In this document: positions 35,837 to 43,792 of the stretch, piece after piece
Layout of the letters: each line of letters opens with the position of its first letter
Position numbering within the stretch: the first letter of the stretch is position 1
Source of the DNA: Rhizobium sp. BK316
GTDB lineage: Bacteria; Pseudomonadota; Alphaproteobacteria; Rhizobiales; Rhizobiaceae
Assembly: GCF_014193695.1 (NCBI RefSeq)
Contig: NZ_JACHZR010000002.1
Location: 558,001-622,000 of the forward strand
Reading direction: 5' to 3'
DNA: 64,000 nt
Made by a program: the position numbers and the translations under genes
The notes under the pieces: model-generated
The model's database searches: none
The model's input: only the letters and a program-made list of their open reading frames with translations
What the model was told of the DNA's origin: nothing

Positions 35837-35999
35837 TTAACGATTGATTAACCATATTGCTGTTTTCTGCGTCTCAACGAGACGGCGAGTTAACCAAATT
35901 TAAGAACGGGTTAACAGGCATGAAGGCTGATCGTCGTTCCCGGTCGCTATCCGGAATGTCCCTTTATTTTAACGTCTGCCAACAAGGGGCAATCATTTC
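35837..35999 (+). promoter_or_regulatory. flaC: Promoter and leader of flaC with a full CtrA-type box
   Basis: Holds TTAA-N7-TTAAC at 35837-35852, an exact match to the alphaproteobacterial CtrA consensus. It is followed by the same elements as before flaB: TTGCTGTTTTCT, GGCGAG, the inverted repeat GTTAACC (35889-35895) / GGTTAAC (35909-35915), GGCATGAAGGCTGATC (from 35917), TCCGGAATGTCC (35950-35961) and AGGGGCAA. The leader between the elements has diverged, so the retained blocks are probably functional. Confidence 0.62.
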
Positions 36000-36908
36000 A
36001 TGACAAGCATTTTGACCAACGTAGCGGCCATGGCCGCGCTACAGACCCTCCGTGGTATCAGCAATAATCTTCAGGATACTCAAAACCGCGTATCTTCCGG
36101 CTATCGCGTTGAAAAGGCAGCAGACAACGCAGCCTATTGGTCCATCGCAACGACCATGCGTTCGGACAACAAGGCCCTTTCGGCAGTCTCCGACGCTCTC
36201 GGCCTCGGCGCCGCAAAGGTCGACACGGCCTACACCGCCATGGATAACGCCATCGACGTTGTCAGCGAAATCAAGTCCAAGATCGTCGCCGCAACTGAAA
36301 AGGGTGTCGACAAGACCAAGATCCAGGAAGAAATCAGCCAGCTCCAGGCTCAGCTCATGAGCATCTCGCAGTCGGCTTCCTTCTCCGGTGAGAACTGGGT
36401 TGCAGGCAACTCGACCAAGAGCGTCGTTTCCACCTTCGTCCGCGACGGCAACGGCAATGTCTCGGTCAAGACGACCGACTATGTCCTGAACGCGGCTTCC
36501 AACGGTAACGTCCTGTTCGGCATGACCACGACCGGCACCATCGATTCGAGCACCGGCATCATCGGCACTTCCAACGGAACGATCGGGTCGATCTACACCA
36601 TGAACATCACCTCCTTTGGTCAGACGGAAATCGCTATGGCACTGACGGCAATCGAAGCGGGCCTGGAGGCGATGACGAAGGCAGCATCTCAGCTTGGCTC
36701 CATCTCCAACCGCATCGAGCTGCAGGAAAACTTCGTCGCGGCCCTTGGCGACTCGATCGACTCGGGTGTCGGCCGTCTCGTCGACGCCGACATGGAAGAG
36801 GAATCGAGCAAGCTCACGGCACTACAGACGCAGCAGCAGCTGGCGATCCAGTCGCTCTCGATTGCAAATTCCAGCGCTCAGAACGTCCTCACGCTCTTCC
36901 GCAGCTAA
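36000..36908 (+). CDS. flaC: Flagellin FlaC
   Basis: A 302-residue flagellin. The ends match FlaA/FlaB (AALQTLRGISNNLQDTQN, QQQLAIQSLSIANSSAQNVL), but codon choice and the centre differ clearly, so this copy has not been homogenised with flaA/flaB. A secondary filament subunit in related rhizobia. It has its own promoter and terminator. Confidence 0.95.
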   Translation: MTSILTNVAAMAALQTLRGISNNLQDTQNRVSSGYRVEKAADNAAYWSIATTMRSDNKALSAVSDALGLGAAKVDTAYTAMDNAIDVVSEIKSKIVAATEKGVDKTKIQEEISQLQAQLMSISQSASFSGENWVAGNSTKSVVSTFVRDGNGNVSVKTTDYVLNAASNGNVLFGMTTTGTIDSSTGIIGTSNGTIGSIYTMNITSFGQTEIAMALTAIEAGLEAMTKAASQLGSISNRIELQENFVAALGDSIDSGVGRLVDADMEEESSKLTALQTQQQLAIQSLSIANSSAQNVLTLFRS

Positions 36909-36961
36909 GCCGGCGGTTGAAGCTGGACCAAACCTTGTGCCGTCAATTTGCGGCAGCCCGG

Positions 36962-36994
36962 AAACCGCGTCGTTTCGGCGCGGTTTTTCTTTTA
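36962..36994 (+). terminator. Rho-independent terminator after flaC
   Basis: An 8-bp stem (AAACCGCG / CGCGGTTT) with a 9-nt loop, followed by a T-rich stretch (ttcttttatttc). Confidence 0.85.
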
Positions 36995-37198
36995 TTTCAA
37001 TCATTTGCAAAGGTATCGGTGGCGCAGTTTCAATCCCTGTTTCCGCTCTTGCGAAACTGGTTGATATCGGGTTAACGTTACCGCGAGTTGATTTGTTTTG
37101 CGACGCACCGGTGTGGGGGACCCGCCGGGGGCATGAGGCCAGTTCAGTCGCTGCCGGCAAAACCGGCCTGATCCCTTCATCTTTCCGAGACCATGTCG
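36995..37198 (+). promoter_or_regulatory. flaD: Region upstream of flaD
   Basis: About 200 bp between the flaC terminator and flaD. It holds GGGTTAACGTTACC around 37069, which resembles half of the flaB/flaC inverted repeat, but lacks the GGCATGA and TCCGGAATGTCC blocks of the other flagellin leaders. flaD is therefore likely controlled differently. Confidence 0.4.
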
Positions 37199-38152
37199 AT
37201 GACCGTCAAGATTACCAACGCGGCCGCGGTGAGTGCGCTGGCAGTGCTGCGCAGCATCACTAAAGAATCAACCGACGTACAGCAGCAGATTTCGACGGCG
37301 AAGCGGGTCGCGACTGCGGCCGACGATGCGACCTATTGGTCGATCGCGAGCGTCATGCGCGCCGACAGCACCAATCTCGGCACCATTGGCGATGCCCTTG
37401 GCCTTGGCGCCGCAAAGGTCGATTCGACCTATACGGCGATGAATTCCGCCATCGATCTCCTCGGCGATCTCAGAGCCAAGCTGGTTGCGGCGCGTGAGCC
37501 CGGCGCCGATAAGGACAAGATCAACGCGGAAATCACCGAGTACAAGAACCAGCTGCAGACGATGGTCGAAGGAACGGCATTTGCCGGCGAAAACTGGCTG
37601 TTGAACGGCGAGCCCGCGGCACCGCCGCAGTGGAAGATCATCGGCAGCTTCGTGCGCGCCCCGACAGGCGAGTATCAGGCGCAGACCATCGACTTTCCAT
37701 CGTCACAGACCATTCTGATAGACAGGAACAATGCCAATGGCGGCCTGTTCACCAAGGAGATCAACGGCAATGCCGACGGCACGCCCGTCCGCAATTATTA
37801 TCTCCTGAATGCGAACTCCGCGACGCCGGCGACCGGCACGGAAATCTCCATCAGCAAGTCGACCACCGACTCGCAGCTTACGGATATGCTGACGGCGACG
37901 GACGCCATACTCAAGCAGCTTACGAATTCGGCGGCAGGGATTGGTATCATGAAGGCCCGCATCGACGATCAGATCGACTATACCGCAGACCTGTCCGACG
38001 CTGTCGACAAGAGCGTCGGCGCCCTCGTCGACACCGATATGGATGAGGCCTCGACCCGCCAGAAGGCTATCGAAACCCAGAAGCAGATGGCCGTTGAAGC
38101 GATCTCCATTCTGAACACGTCCGCCAGTAAAATTCTCATCCTGCTCGAATAG
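37199..38152 (+). CDS. flaD: Divergent flagellin FlaD
   Basis: A 317-residue flagellin family member. It keeps the alpha-helical ends (AVSALAVLRSITKESTDVQQ, DDATYWSIASVMRADSTN; MAVEAISILNTSASKILILL) but is clearly more distant from FlaA-C. It has a longer centre with Pro/Ala-containing segments (NGEPAAPPQWKIIGSFVRAP) and a changed C-terminal heptad. In S. meliloti FlaA is essential and the other flagellins are accessory; FlaD here would be a minor subunit. The ATG at 37193 is two codons upstream; 37199 aligns with the other flagellins. Confidence 0.93.
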   Translation: MTVKITNAAAVSALAVLRSITKESTDVQQQISTAKRVATAADDATYWSIASVMRADSTNLGTIGDALGLGAAKVDSTYTAMNSAIDLLGDLRAKLVAAREPGADKDKINAEITEYKNQLQTMVEGTAFAGENWLLNGEPAAPPQWKIIGSFVRAPTGEYQAQTIDFPSSQTILIDRNNANGGLFTKEINGNADGTPVRNYYLLNANSATPATGTEISISKSTTDSQLTDMLTATDAILKQLTNSAAGIGIMKARIDDQIDYTADLSDAVDKSVGALVDTDMDEASTRQKAIETQKQMAVEAISILNTSASKILILLE

Positions 38153-38158
38153 TGATCG

Positions 38159-38188
38159 GCGCGAGGGCGGCACCATTCATCCTCGCGC
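38159..38188 (+). terminator. Possible terminator hairpin after flaD
   Basis: An 8-bp perfect stem (GCGCGAGG / CCTCGCGC) with a 14-nt loop, 6 bp after the flaD stop, followed by a moderately T-rich sequence (aagtttgggttt). Weaker than the terminators of the other flagellin genes. Confidence 0.5.
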
Positions 38189-38347
38189 AAGTTTGGGTTT
38201 CTAGTTTCCGGCATGAAGGCAGCGTCCGAATCCATGCCGGCGACAGGCCCCGAGCCTCTCCCCAACCGGAACGGCATGTCGGCAAGGACGATGGTCATTT
38301 TTCAAGCGGGGCATGCCGCATGCTTCCCGAATACTGGACGGTTTTTT

Positions 38348-38983
38348 ATGAGCATTATGCTTTCCCGGTATTTGAAGGATTTCGGTGAGCCGAATCCCTC
38401 ACCGATCATCGATGTAGATGATTTCGCGGCTGAAACCGCCTCCGCATTTGCGGAACTGCCGCAAGAGCCCGAAATCGATGTCGAGGCGGAGCGGCGTGAG
38501 GCCTATTCCGAAGGCTTCGCGGCGGCAACCATGGAACTGACCGAAAAATACGAAGGCGAAGCCCAGGCTGCCGCCGAAGCGCATGCCCGTGAGATAGAGG
38601 AGCTGAAACTCCGCTACGAGATCGAAGCGGCTGCGGTCATCGCTTCCCGTATCCGCGACATGGCCGAAGAGATCGCCACGGTCGTCAGCGAAGTGACTGC
38701 GACGGCCATCGCACCCATCATGACCGAAGCGCTCTCGAAAAAAGCAGCCGAAAATCTCGCCGTCCTGCTGCGCGAGGCAATTCTCGACGGCGCTGCGGCC
38801 CCAATCACCGTGCGTGGTCCGGCCAAGCTTTTCGGTATTCTCAAGGATGAACTCGGAGAGCATGCCGCATTGGTCCGCCATCATGAGGCTGATGACGTCG
38901 ACCTTGCTGCCGAGATTGGCGAAACTGTACTCGTGACCCGTATTTCCGCCTGGGCGGCTAGCTTGAAGAAAGTTTCCGAATGA
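38348..38983 (+). CDS. FliH-like flagellar export protein (candidate)
   Basis: A 211-residue soluble protein. An acidic N-terminal segment precedes [20 protein letters not shown], then a long charged helix ([20 protein letters not shown]) and a C-terminal alpha/beta part ([37 protein letters not shown]). The order Tyr-x-Glu-Gly-Phe, coiled coil, then a small E2-stalk-like domain is the layout of FliH, which regulates the FliI ATPase. No other fliH is visible in the window although fliI is present. The start at 38348 begins [12 protein letters not shown]; earlier in-frame ATGs look non-coding. It overlaps motB by 4 bp. Often labelled hypothetical; FliH identity is inference. Confidence 0.75.
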   Translation: MSIMLSRYLKDFGEPNPSPIIDVDDFAAETASAFAELPQEPEIDVEAERREAYSEGFAAATMELTEKYEGEAQAAAEAHAREIEELKLRYEIEAAAVIASRIRDMAEEIATVVSEVTATAIAPIMTEALSKKAAENLAVLLREAILDGAAAPITVRGPAKLFGILKDELGEHAALVRHHEADDVDLAAEIGETVLVTRISAWAASLKKVSE

Positions 38984-40260
38984 GCGACGGCGAGAACCAT
39001 CACCACGGCAAGAACGAGATCATCATCGTCAAGAAACATGGCGGTGGGGATCACGATGGCGCCCATGGCGGTGCATGGAAAATTGCCTATGCCGACTTCA
39101 TGACGGCAATGATGGCCTTCTTTCTCGTCATGTGGCTCGTCAACGCCGCCAACGAGGAAACCAAGGCCTCGATCGCGACCTATTTCAACCCGATCAAACT
39201 GTCAGATGAAAAGCCGACCGAAAAGGGCTTGAAGAAGCCCGTCGACCAGGCCGAGGGCGAGCAGAATCAGGAAAAGTCGAAGAACAAGGAAGAGAACCCG
39301 AACCAGGGCAAATCTGCCGCCGATGGCGAAGACCAGACCTCGACCTCCGGCGACAAGACCAATTATTCGGAAGCCGATTTCTTCGAAAACCCCTATTCGG
39401 TTCTCGCCGAGATCGCCCAGGAAGTCGGCCAGCAGGCAAACGTCAGCGCCAAGGGTGACGGCGGGGCGGCGGATTCAGGCCCGGCGACCGGTGCCGATGG
39501 CGGCGAAGCCTATCGCGACCCCTTCGATCCGGATTTCTGGACCAAGCAGGTCGAGGTTACAACCGCCGGCAAGCCGCAGCAGCCTTCGCCGCTCGATTCG
39601 CAGGCCGAGCCGAATGAGCTCGCCAAGGCCGAAAATAGCCAGCCCTCCACTCTGCTGAGCAAGGACCCCAATAGCGCCGCCGTCGCCGCTTCGGCAGAGA
39701 AGCAGGCCGACAAGACCAAAGACAAGCAGGCGGACAAGACCAAGGACGCCGACAAGGCCGAAGATAAAAAGGAAGAGGCCAAGCAGGCCGAAGAGATGCA
39801 ACAGGCCAAGGAATTGCAGCAGGAGATTGCCCAGCAGATCGCGGGCGTCGCCGGCAAGCTCGCTGAAGGCCTGACGGTTACGGCGTCCGAAGGCGGCCTG
39901 CTGGTGAGCATCTCCGACCAGAACGACGACTCCATGTTCAACATCGGCTCTGCGGTGCCGCGGCAGGAAATGGTCCTCGCGATGCAGAAGATCGGCGCGA
40001 TCCTGAAGCAGAGGGGAGGGGCTGTCGCCATCCGCGGCCATACGGACGGCCGGCAGTTCAAGGGCGATCTCAACGAGAACTGGCGTCTTTCGATGGACCG
40101 TGCCCAGAGCGCCTACTACATGCTCGTTCGTGGCGGCCTTGACGAGAAGCGTATTTCCCAGGTTTCCGGCTTCGCCGACCGTCGCCTGAAGCTGCCCGAG
40201 GCGCCCTACGACGCGTCAAACCGCCGGATCGAGATTCTCGTGCAGGCAGATCAAGGATAG
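38980..40260 (+). CDS. motB: Flagellar stator protein MotB
   Basis: A 426-residue protein. After a His/Gly-rich N-terminus, one membrane helix (about 34-55, [20 protein letters not shown]) carries the proton-conducting Asp39. A very long low-complexity periplasmic linker (about 70-285, rich in Lys, Glu, Asp and Gln, with a 24-bp near-repeat encoding KQADKTKD at 39700-39747) leads to the peptidoglycan-binding OmpA-like domain ([20 protein letters not shown]). E. coli MotB has 308 residues; the long linker is normal in rhizobia, where MotC works around it. Confidence 0.95.
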   Translation: MSDGENHHHGKNEIIIVKKHGGGDHDGAHGGAWKIAYADFMTAMMAFFLVMWLVNAANEETKASIATYFNPIKLSDEKPTEKGLKKPVDQAEGEQNQEKSKNKEENPNQGKSAADGEDQTSTSGDKTNYSEADFFENPYSVLAEIAQEVGQQANVSAKGDGGAADSGPATGADGGEAYRDPFDPDFWTKQVEVTTAGKPQQPSPLDSQAEPNELAKAENSQPSTLLSKDPNSAAVAASAEKQADKTKDKQADKTKDADKAEDKKEEAKQAEEMQQAKELQQEIAQQIAGVAGKLAEGLTVTASEGGLLVSISDQNDDSMFNIGSAVPRQEMVLAMQKIGAILKQRGGAVAIRGHTDGRQFKGDLNENWRLSMDRAQSAYYMLVRGGLDEKRISQVSGFADRRLKLPEAPYDASNRRIEILVQADQG

Positions 40261-40264
40261 CCGC

Positions 40265-41563
40265 ATGACGCGCAGGCAGCATCGCTATTTCAGATATGCA
40301 GTCTTCGGCCTGGCGATGATGTCGCCAGCCGTCGGTCGTGCCGCAGATGCGGACGATCTCGCGCCATACAAGATGCTGCGGTCCCTGCAGTTCGTTCAGG
40401 ACTCGGTTGTAACAGGCGATCACTCCGCCGGTGAAATGCAGCGCTTCATGCTTGGCAAGATCGATCAGCGCCTGCGAACCGTCGATCTGTCCGTCTACGA
40501 CGACGACCGCAATGTCGATGCGGCATTGATCTATGTGATGAGCGGCGGTAATCCGCAGACGCTGGAATATCTCGTTTCTCATGACGTCAACGGTTATTTC
40601 GACAATCGCGTCACCGACGTGTTGCGGAAATATCTTGGTGGCAAGGGCCTGCTCGTCTCCAAGACGCTGGAAGAAACCGCCAAGGAATATGACGGCAAGA
40701 AGATCGGACCCTATCTGGCGCTGATCGGTGGCAACGTGCTGATCGCCACAAGACCAGCTGACGCCCTGACCATGTATGACAGGGCGCGGCTCAATGCGCC
40801 CGGCACCATCGTGGAAGAGGCAGCGCTGCGCCGCTCGCTTGCCATCTGCGTGGAAACCGGAGATGTCGACAAGGGACTTGCCTATTCGCAGCGCTATGTC
40901 CGCCGTTTCCTTCATTCGCCCTATGCCAGCCAGTTTGCCGATCTCTTCGTGAAGCTGATCGTCAGCCACGACCACGATGTCGATCCGCAGACGGTTGTCG
41001 ATATTCTGTCCTTCATGGATGCGCCGCGCCAGCGCGAGGTCTATCTGCGTGTCGCGCGCGCTGCCGCGATTGCCGGAAAGCCCAATCTCGCCCGTATGGC
41101 CGCCCAGCGCGTTCAGTCGCTGGGCGAGGGGACGGCCAATCCTTTTGGACCGCTCGCCGATTTCTACAACGGTATGGCGAACGTTCCCACCGACGACATC
41201 GACCAGGCTGCCAAATATATCGCCAACATCTCCGGGGCATCGCTCTCGCCACAGGACCAGGCGCTGCAGGCTGCTGCAAGATCCGTTGCCGAGCAGATAT
41301 TGCGGGCTCCGGATCCCGCAAGCCTGACACAAGGCTCCACCCCTAATAGTACTAATCAAGAAATCACTTCTGAACAGGCTGCAGCCGCCACGGCTGCGCA
41401 ACCGGAAGGAGCGCCGGCCGCTGCTCCGGAACCTGTTGTCGAAGGCACGGCTTCTGCTGGCTCGGGAGGCCAGGATGTCGACCCTTCATTCACCTCTTTC
41501 GTGACGACCAATCGATCCAAGCTCGACGAAATCGACGGTCTCCTGGCCCAAGAAGGCAAATAA
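40265..41563 (+). CDS. motC: Periplasmic motor protein MotC
   Basis: A 432-residue exported protein. The signal peptide (about residues 1-27, FGLAMMSPAVGRAADA) precedes an all-helical repeat-like body (for example LRRSLAICVETGDVDKGLAY) and a Pro/Ala/Glu-rich C-terminal tail. In S. meliloti MotC binds the periplasmic part of MotB and is required for rotation, with MotE as its chaperone. It starts 4 bp after motB. Confidence 0.93.
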   Translation: MTRRQHRYFRYAVFGLAMMSPAVGRAADADDLAPYKMLRSLQFVQDSVVTGDHSAGEMQRFMLGKIDQRLRTVDLSVYDDDRNVDAALIYVMSGGNPQTLEYLVSHDVNGYFDNRVTDVLRKYLGGKGLLVSKTLEETAKEYDGKKIGPYLALIGGNVLIATRPADALTMYDRARLNAPGTIVEEAALRRSLAICVETGDVDKGLAYSQRYVRRFLHSPYASQFADLFVKLIVSHDHDVDPQTVVDILSFMDAPRQREVYLRVARAAAIAGKPNLARMAAQRVQSLGEGTANPFGPLADFYNGMANVPTDDIDQAAKYIANISGASLSPQDQALQAAARSVAEQILRAPDPASLTQGSTPNSTNQEITSEQAAAATAAQPEGAPAAAPEPVVEGTASAGSGGQDVDPSFTSFVTTNRSKLDEIDGLLAQEGK

Positions 41564-41564
41564 G

Positions 41565-43007
41565 ATGATGATGGATATCAGCGTCTCGGGCGGAGCGCCC
41601 GGCACGGGCGCGTCTGCGTCCGTAGGAACCGGAAGGCAGGCCGGCAGGGGCGAGGCTGCGGATCAGAACGGCGGCTTCTCCGATGTCCTCTCCAAGGCCG
41701 GCAATGCCGATCAGGATGCGGATGCAGCTGATACGTCCGACCCGCAGGCCGCTGACGAGACAGCGGCGCATAATCTGCGCGGCCGCAATCCGAAGCCGCT
41801 GATCGATCTGAACGACGCCTCGCTCAAGGGACAGGTGGACGTGCAGCCCGAAACCATCGCAAACGCCGACAATATGCCTGCGAAATCCGAAAAGGACCAG
41901 GGCAAGAACACGGCAGTCTTTGGGTTGGGCAAGCCGGGCGCCAGGGATCAGGCAGCCGAGACCGCCGCACAAACGGTGAGCAAGCCCGCCAAGCACACCA
42001 AGACCAATGAGCTTAATATCGATACCGATGCGGGCGCGGTTAGCGAGGCCGGCGACGGCGATATCACCGATGTCCTCGGCCTTTTGAAGCAGGAGCCCGG
42101 TAATGCCGCGGCTGTCCTGCAGGCTTCCGCTCATCATGCCGTCGCGAAGGCGGACGACGCTGCGGCCGGCAAGAAAGACGCCAAGGCCGAAAGTGTAAAC
42201 GGTGCCAAGGCTGATGCGCATGTGTCGGATGCATTGGCAGCTGTTGCCTCGCATGGCAATGACGCGCATGTGCCGGGAACGGAGAATGCTGAAGGTGTCG
42301 AAGGCAAAACGTTCAGGATCAGCCGCGCCGATGGCCGTGGCCAGACGATGGACATGCAGATCGGCGCTGAACAGCCGGGCTCCGAGAAATCGACAAAGTC
42401 GAGCGTTGAAAATGTCTCCGTTCTGGAATCACGCCGCTATCTCGGTCTGGTTCAGAACCCGAATTCCGCGAACGTGACAGCGGCGCTTTCGGGTGACAAG
42501 GAATGGGCGCAGGCCATGCAGCCGAGCTCCGCGTTGTCGAACGCCGCGGAATGGACGAGCACTGGCAAGGTGGTAAACACCCTCAAGATCCAGATGAGCC
42601 CGATTGACCTCGGCCTCGTCACCGCCACGATGCGTCTGTCAGGCGATACGCTGAACGTCGATCTCAAGGTCGAGACGGGTGCTGCCTATCGCCAGCTCAA
42701 GGAAGACCACGGCAAGATCCTCGAGGCGCTGCGCAGTCAGGGCTACGCGGTCGATAACGTGACGATCAGCATGGCCCCTGTGGAGCGAGCCGATGCCGGT
42801 AACCAGGCAACCAGCCAGGGACAGACTTCACAGCAGCAGCAGCAACAGTCGCTCGCCCAGCAGGGCCAGGGCGGCGAGGCGCGCGAGCGCCAGAACCAGA
42901 CAGCGCGGCAGACGGATGGAGGCTTCAATGGTGTGGGCGGGAACGGTGTTGAGAACGCTTCTGCTGTCGATGCTGGCGGTAGCCGCTCTGGCAGCGTCTA
43001 CCTCTAG
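41565..43007 (+). CDS. fliK: Hook-length control protein FliK (formerly MotD)
   Basis: A 480-residue protein. The first about 330 residues are low-complexity, Ala/Asp/Lys-rich, as in flagellar ruler proteins. The conserved part is the C-terminal FliK domain (KVVNTLKIQMSPIDLGLVTA, VDLKVETGAAYRQLKEDHGK, ILEALRSQGYAVDNVTISM). It measures the hook and triggers the FlhB switch. In S. meliloti the gene was first called motD. It starts one base after motC. The last 80 bp overlap the next gene. Confidence 0.92.
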   Translation: MMMDISVSGGAPGTGASASVGTGRQAGRGEAADQNGGFSDVLSKAGNADQDADAADTSDPQAADETAAHNLRGRNPKPLIDLNDASLKGQVDVQPETIANADNMPAKSEKDQGKNTAVFGLGKPGARDQAAETAAQTVSKPAKHTKTNELNIDTDAGAVSEAGDGDITDVLGLLKQEPGNAAAVLQASAHHAVAKADDAAAGKKDAKAESVNGAKADAHVSDALAAVASHGNDAHVPGTENAEGVEGKTFRISRADGRGQTMDMQIGAEQPGSEKSTKSSVENVSVLESRRYLGLVQNPNSANVTAALSGDKEWAQAMQPSSALSNAAEWTSTGKVVNTLKIQMSPIDLGLVTATMRLSGDTLNVDLKVETGAAYRQLKEDHGKILEALRSQGYAVDNVTISMAPVERADAGNQATSQGQTSQQQQQQSLAQQGQGGEARERQNQTARQTDGGFNGVGGNGVENASAVDAGGSRSGSVYL

Positions 43008-43512
43008 CGTATCGGCCTCCACAGGCGCCTGCGAGCGTGAAATTCAGTCTGCAGCGGCCAAATACGGGATCCCGGAAGGCATTCTCTATTCGGTCGGACT
43101 GACGGAAACCGGGCGCAAGGGATCGCTCTATCCCTATGCGATGAACGTCGAAGGCAAGGCTCTGTTTCCATCCTCCGAGCAGGCCGCGCTGCGGCAATTC
43201 GACACCGCCAGCAGAGGCGGCGCGAAGCTCATCGATATCGGATGTATGCAGATCAATCACTATTTTCACGGCGAGAACTTCAGTTCCGTGGAGGAAATGT
43301 TCGATCCTCATCGCAACGTGGAATATGCCGCAAAGTTCTTGCGCAACCTTCACGACCGCCATGAGACATGGACGATGGCGGTAGCAAGGTACCACGCAGG
43401 ACCGAACAACAATCCGGCGCAGAAGCGGTATGTCTGTCGCGTCATCGCAAATCTGGTTGCCACCGGCTATGGCAAGTGGACTCCCAATGCGAGCAAATTC
43501 TGCGAAAATTAA
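42928..43512 (+). CDS. Lytic transglycosylase, probable flagellar muramidase
   Basis: A 194-residue exported protein. The signal peptide is MVWAGTVLRTLLLSMLAVAA (cleavage near residues 28-32), followed by an SLT-type lysozyme-like domain. It has a substrate-groove Glu in GILYSVGLTETGRKG, plus IDIGCMQINHYFHGENF and VARYHAGPNNN, the standard SLT motifs. It cleaves peptidoglycan strands. FlgJ of this window has no muramidase domain, so this enzyme is the likely rod-channel opener, like SltF of Rhodobacter. The ATG at 42928 has a GGAGG site. It starts 80 bp inside fliK in another frame. Confidence 0.88.
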   Translation: MVWAGTVLRTLLLSMLAVAALAASTSSVSASTGACEREIQSAAAKYGIPEGILYSVGLTETGRKGSLYPYAMNVEGKALFPSSEQAALRQFDTASRGGAKLIDIGCMQINHYFHGENFSSVEEMFDPHRNVEYAAKFLRNLHDRHETWTMAVARYHAGPNNNPAQKRYVCRVIANLVATGYGKWTPNASKFCEN

Positions 43513-43792
43513 TTCAATTAATAATTGAATCGGTCAATTATGACCGAACTGTGTCAGAGTGTGGCAGGAATTCGGCATGAAGCCTGCGTGCAAGGTGTAA
43601 TTAAGTAGATGTTAACTTTTCCACGAAATTTTTGTGTGCATAACGACGTTGACCTACTACATCTAGATCAAATCGGCACCCAATTCTTAATCAATTATTA
43701 ATTTCTGCCATTAACTTTCACGAGTAGCCGCTGATTCGCGCGATTCGTATCCATAGATCATCGATGTGCCACACTGATTCGGAGGCGGACGA
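43512..43792 (+). promoter_or_regulatory. rem: Rem promoter region with tandem palindromes
   Basis: A 280-bp AT-rich region. Directly after the transglycosylase stop come two adjacent perfect inverted repeats: ATTCAATTA / TAATTGAAT (43512-43530) and CGGTCA / TGACCG (43531-43546). GGCATGAAGCCTG follows at 43574-43586 and GTTAAC around 43611. No gene is visible. The VisNR-dependent promoter of rem is expected here. Confidence 0.5.
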
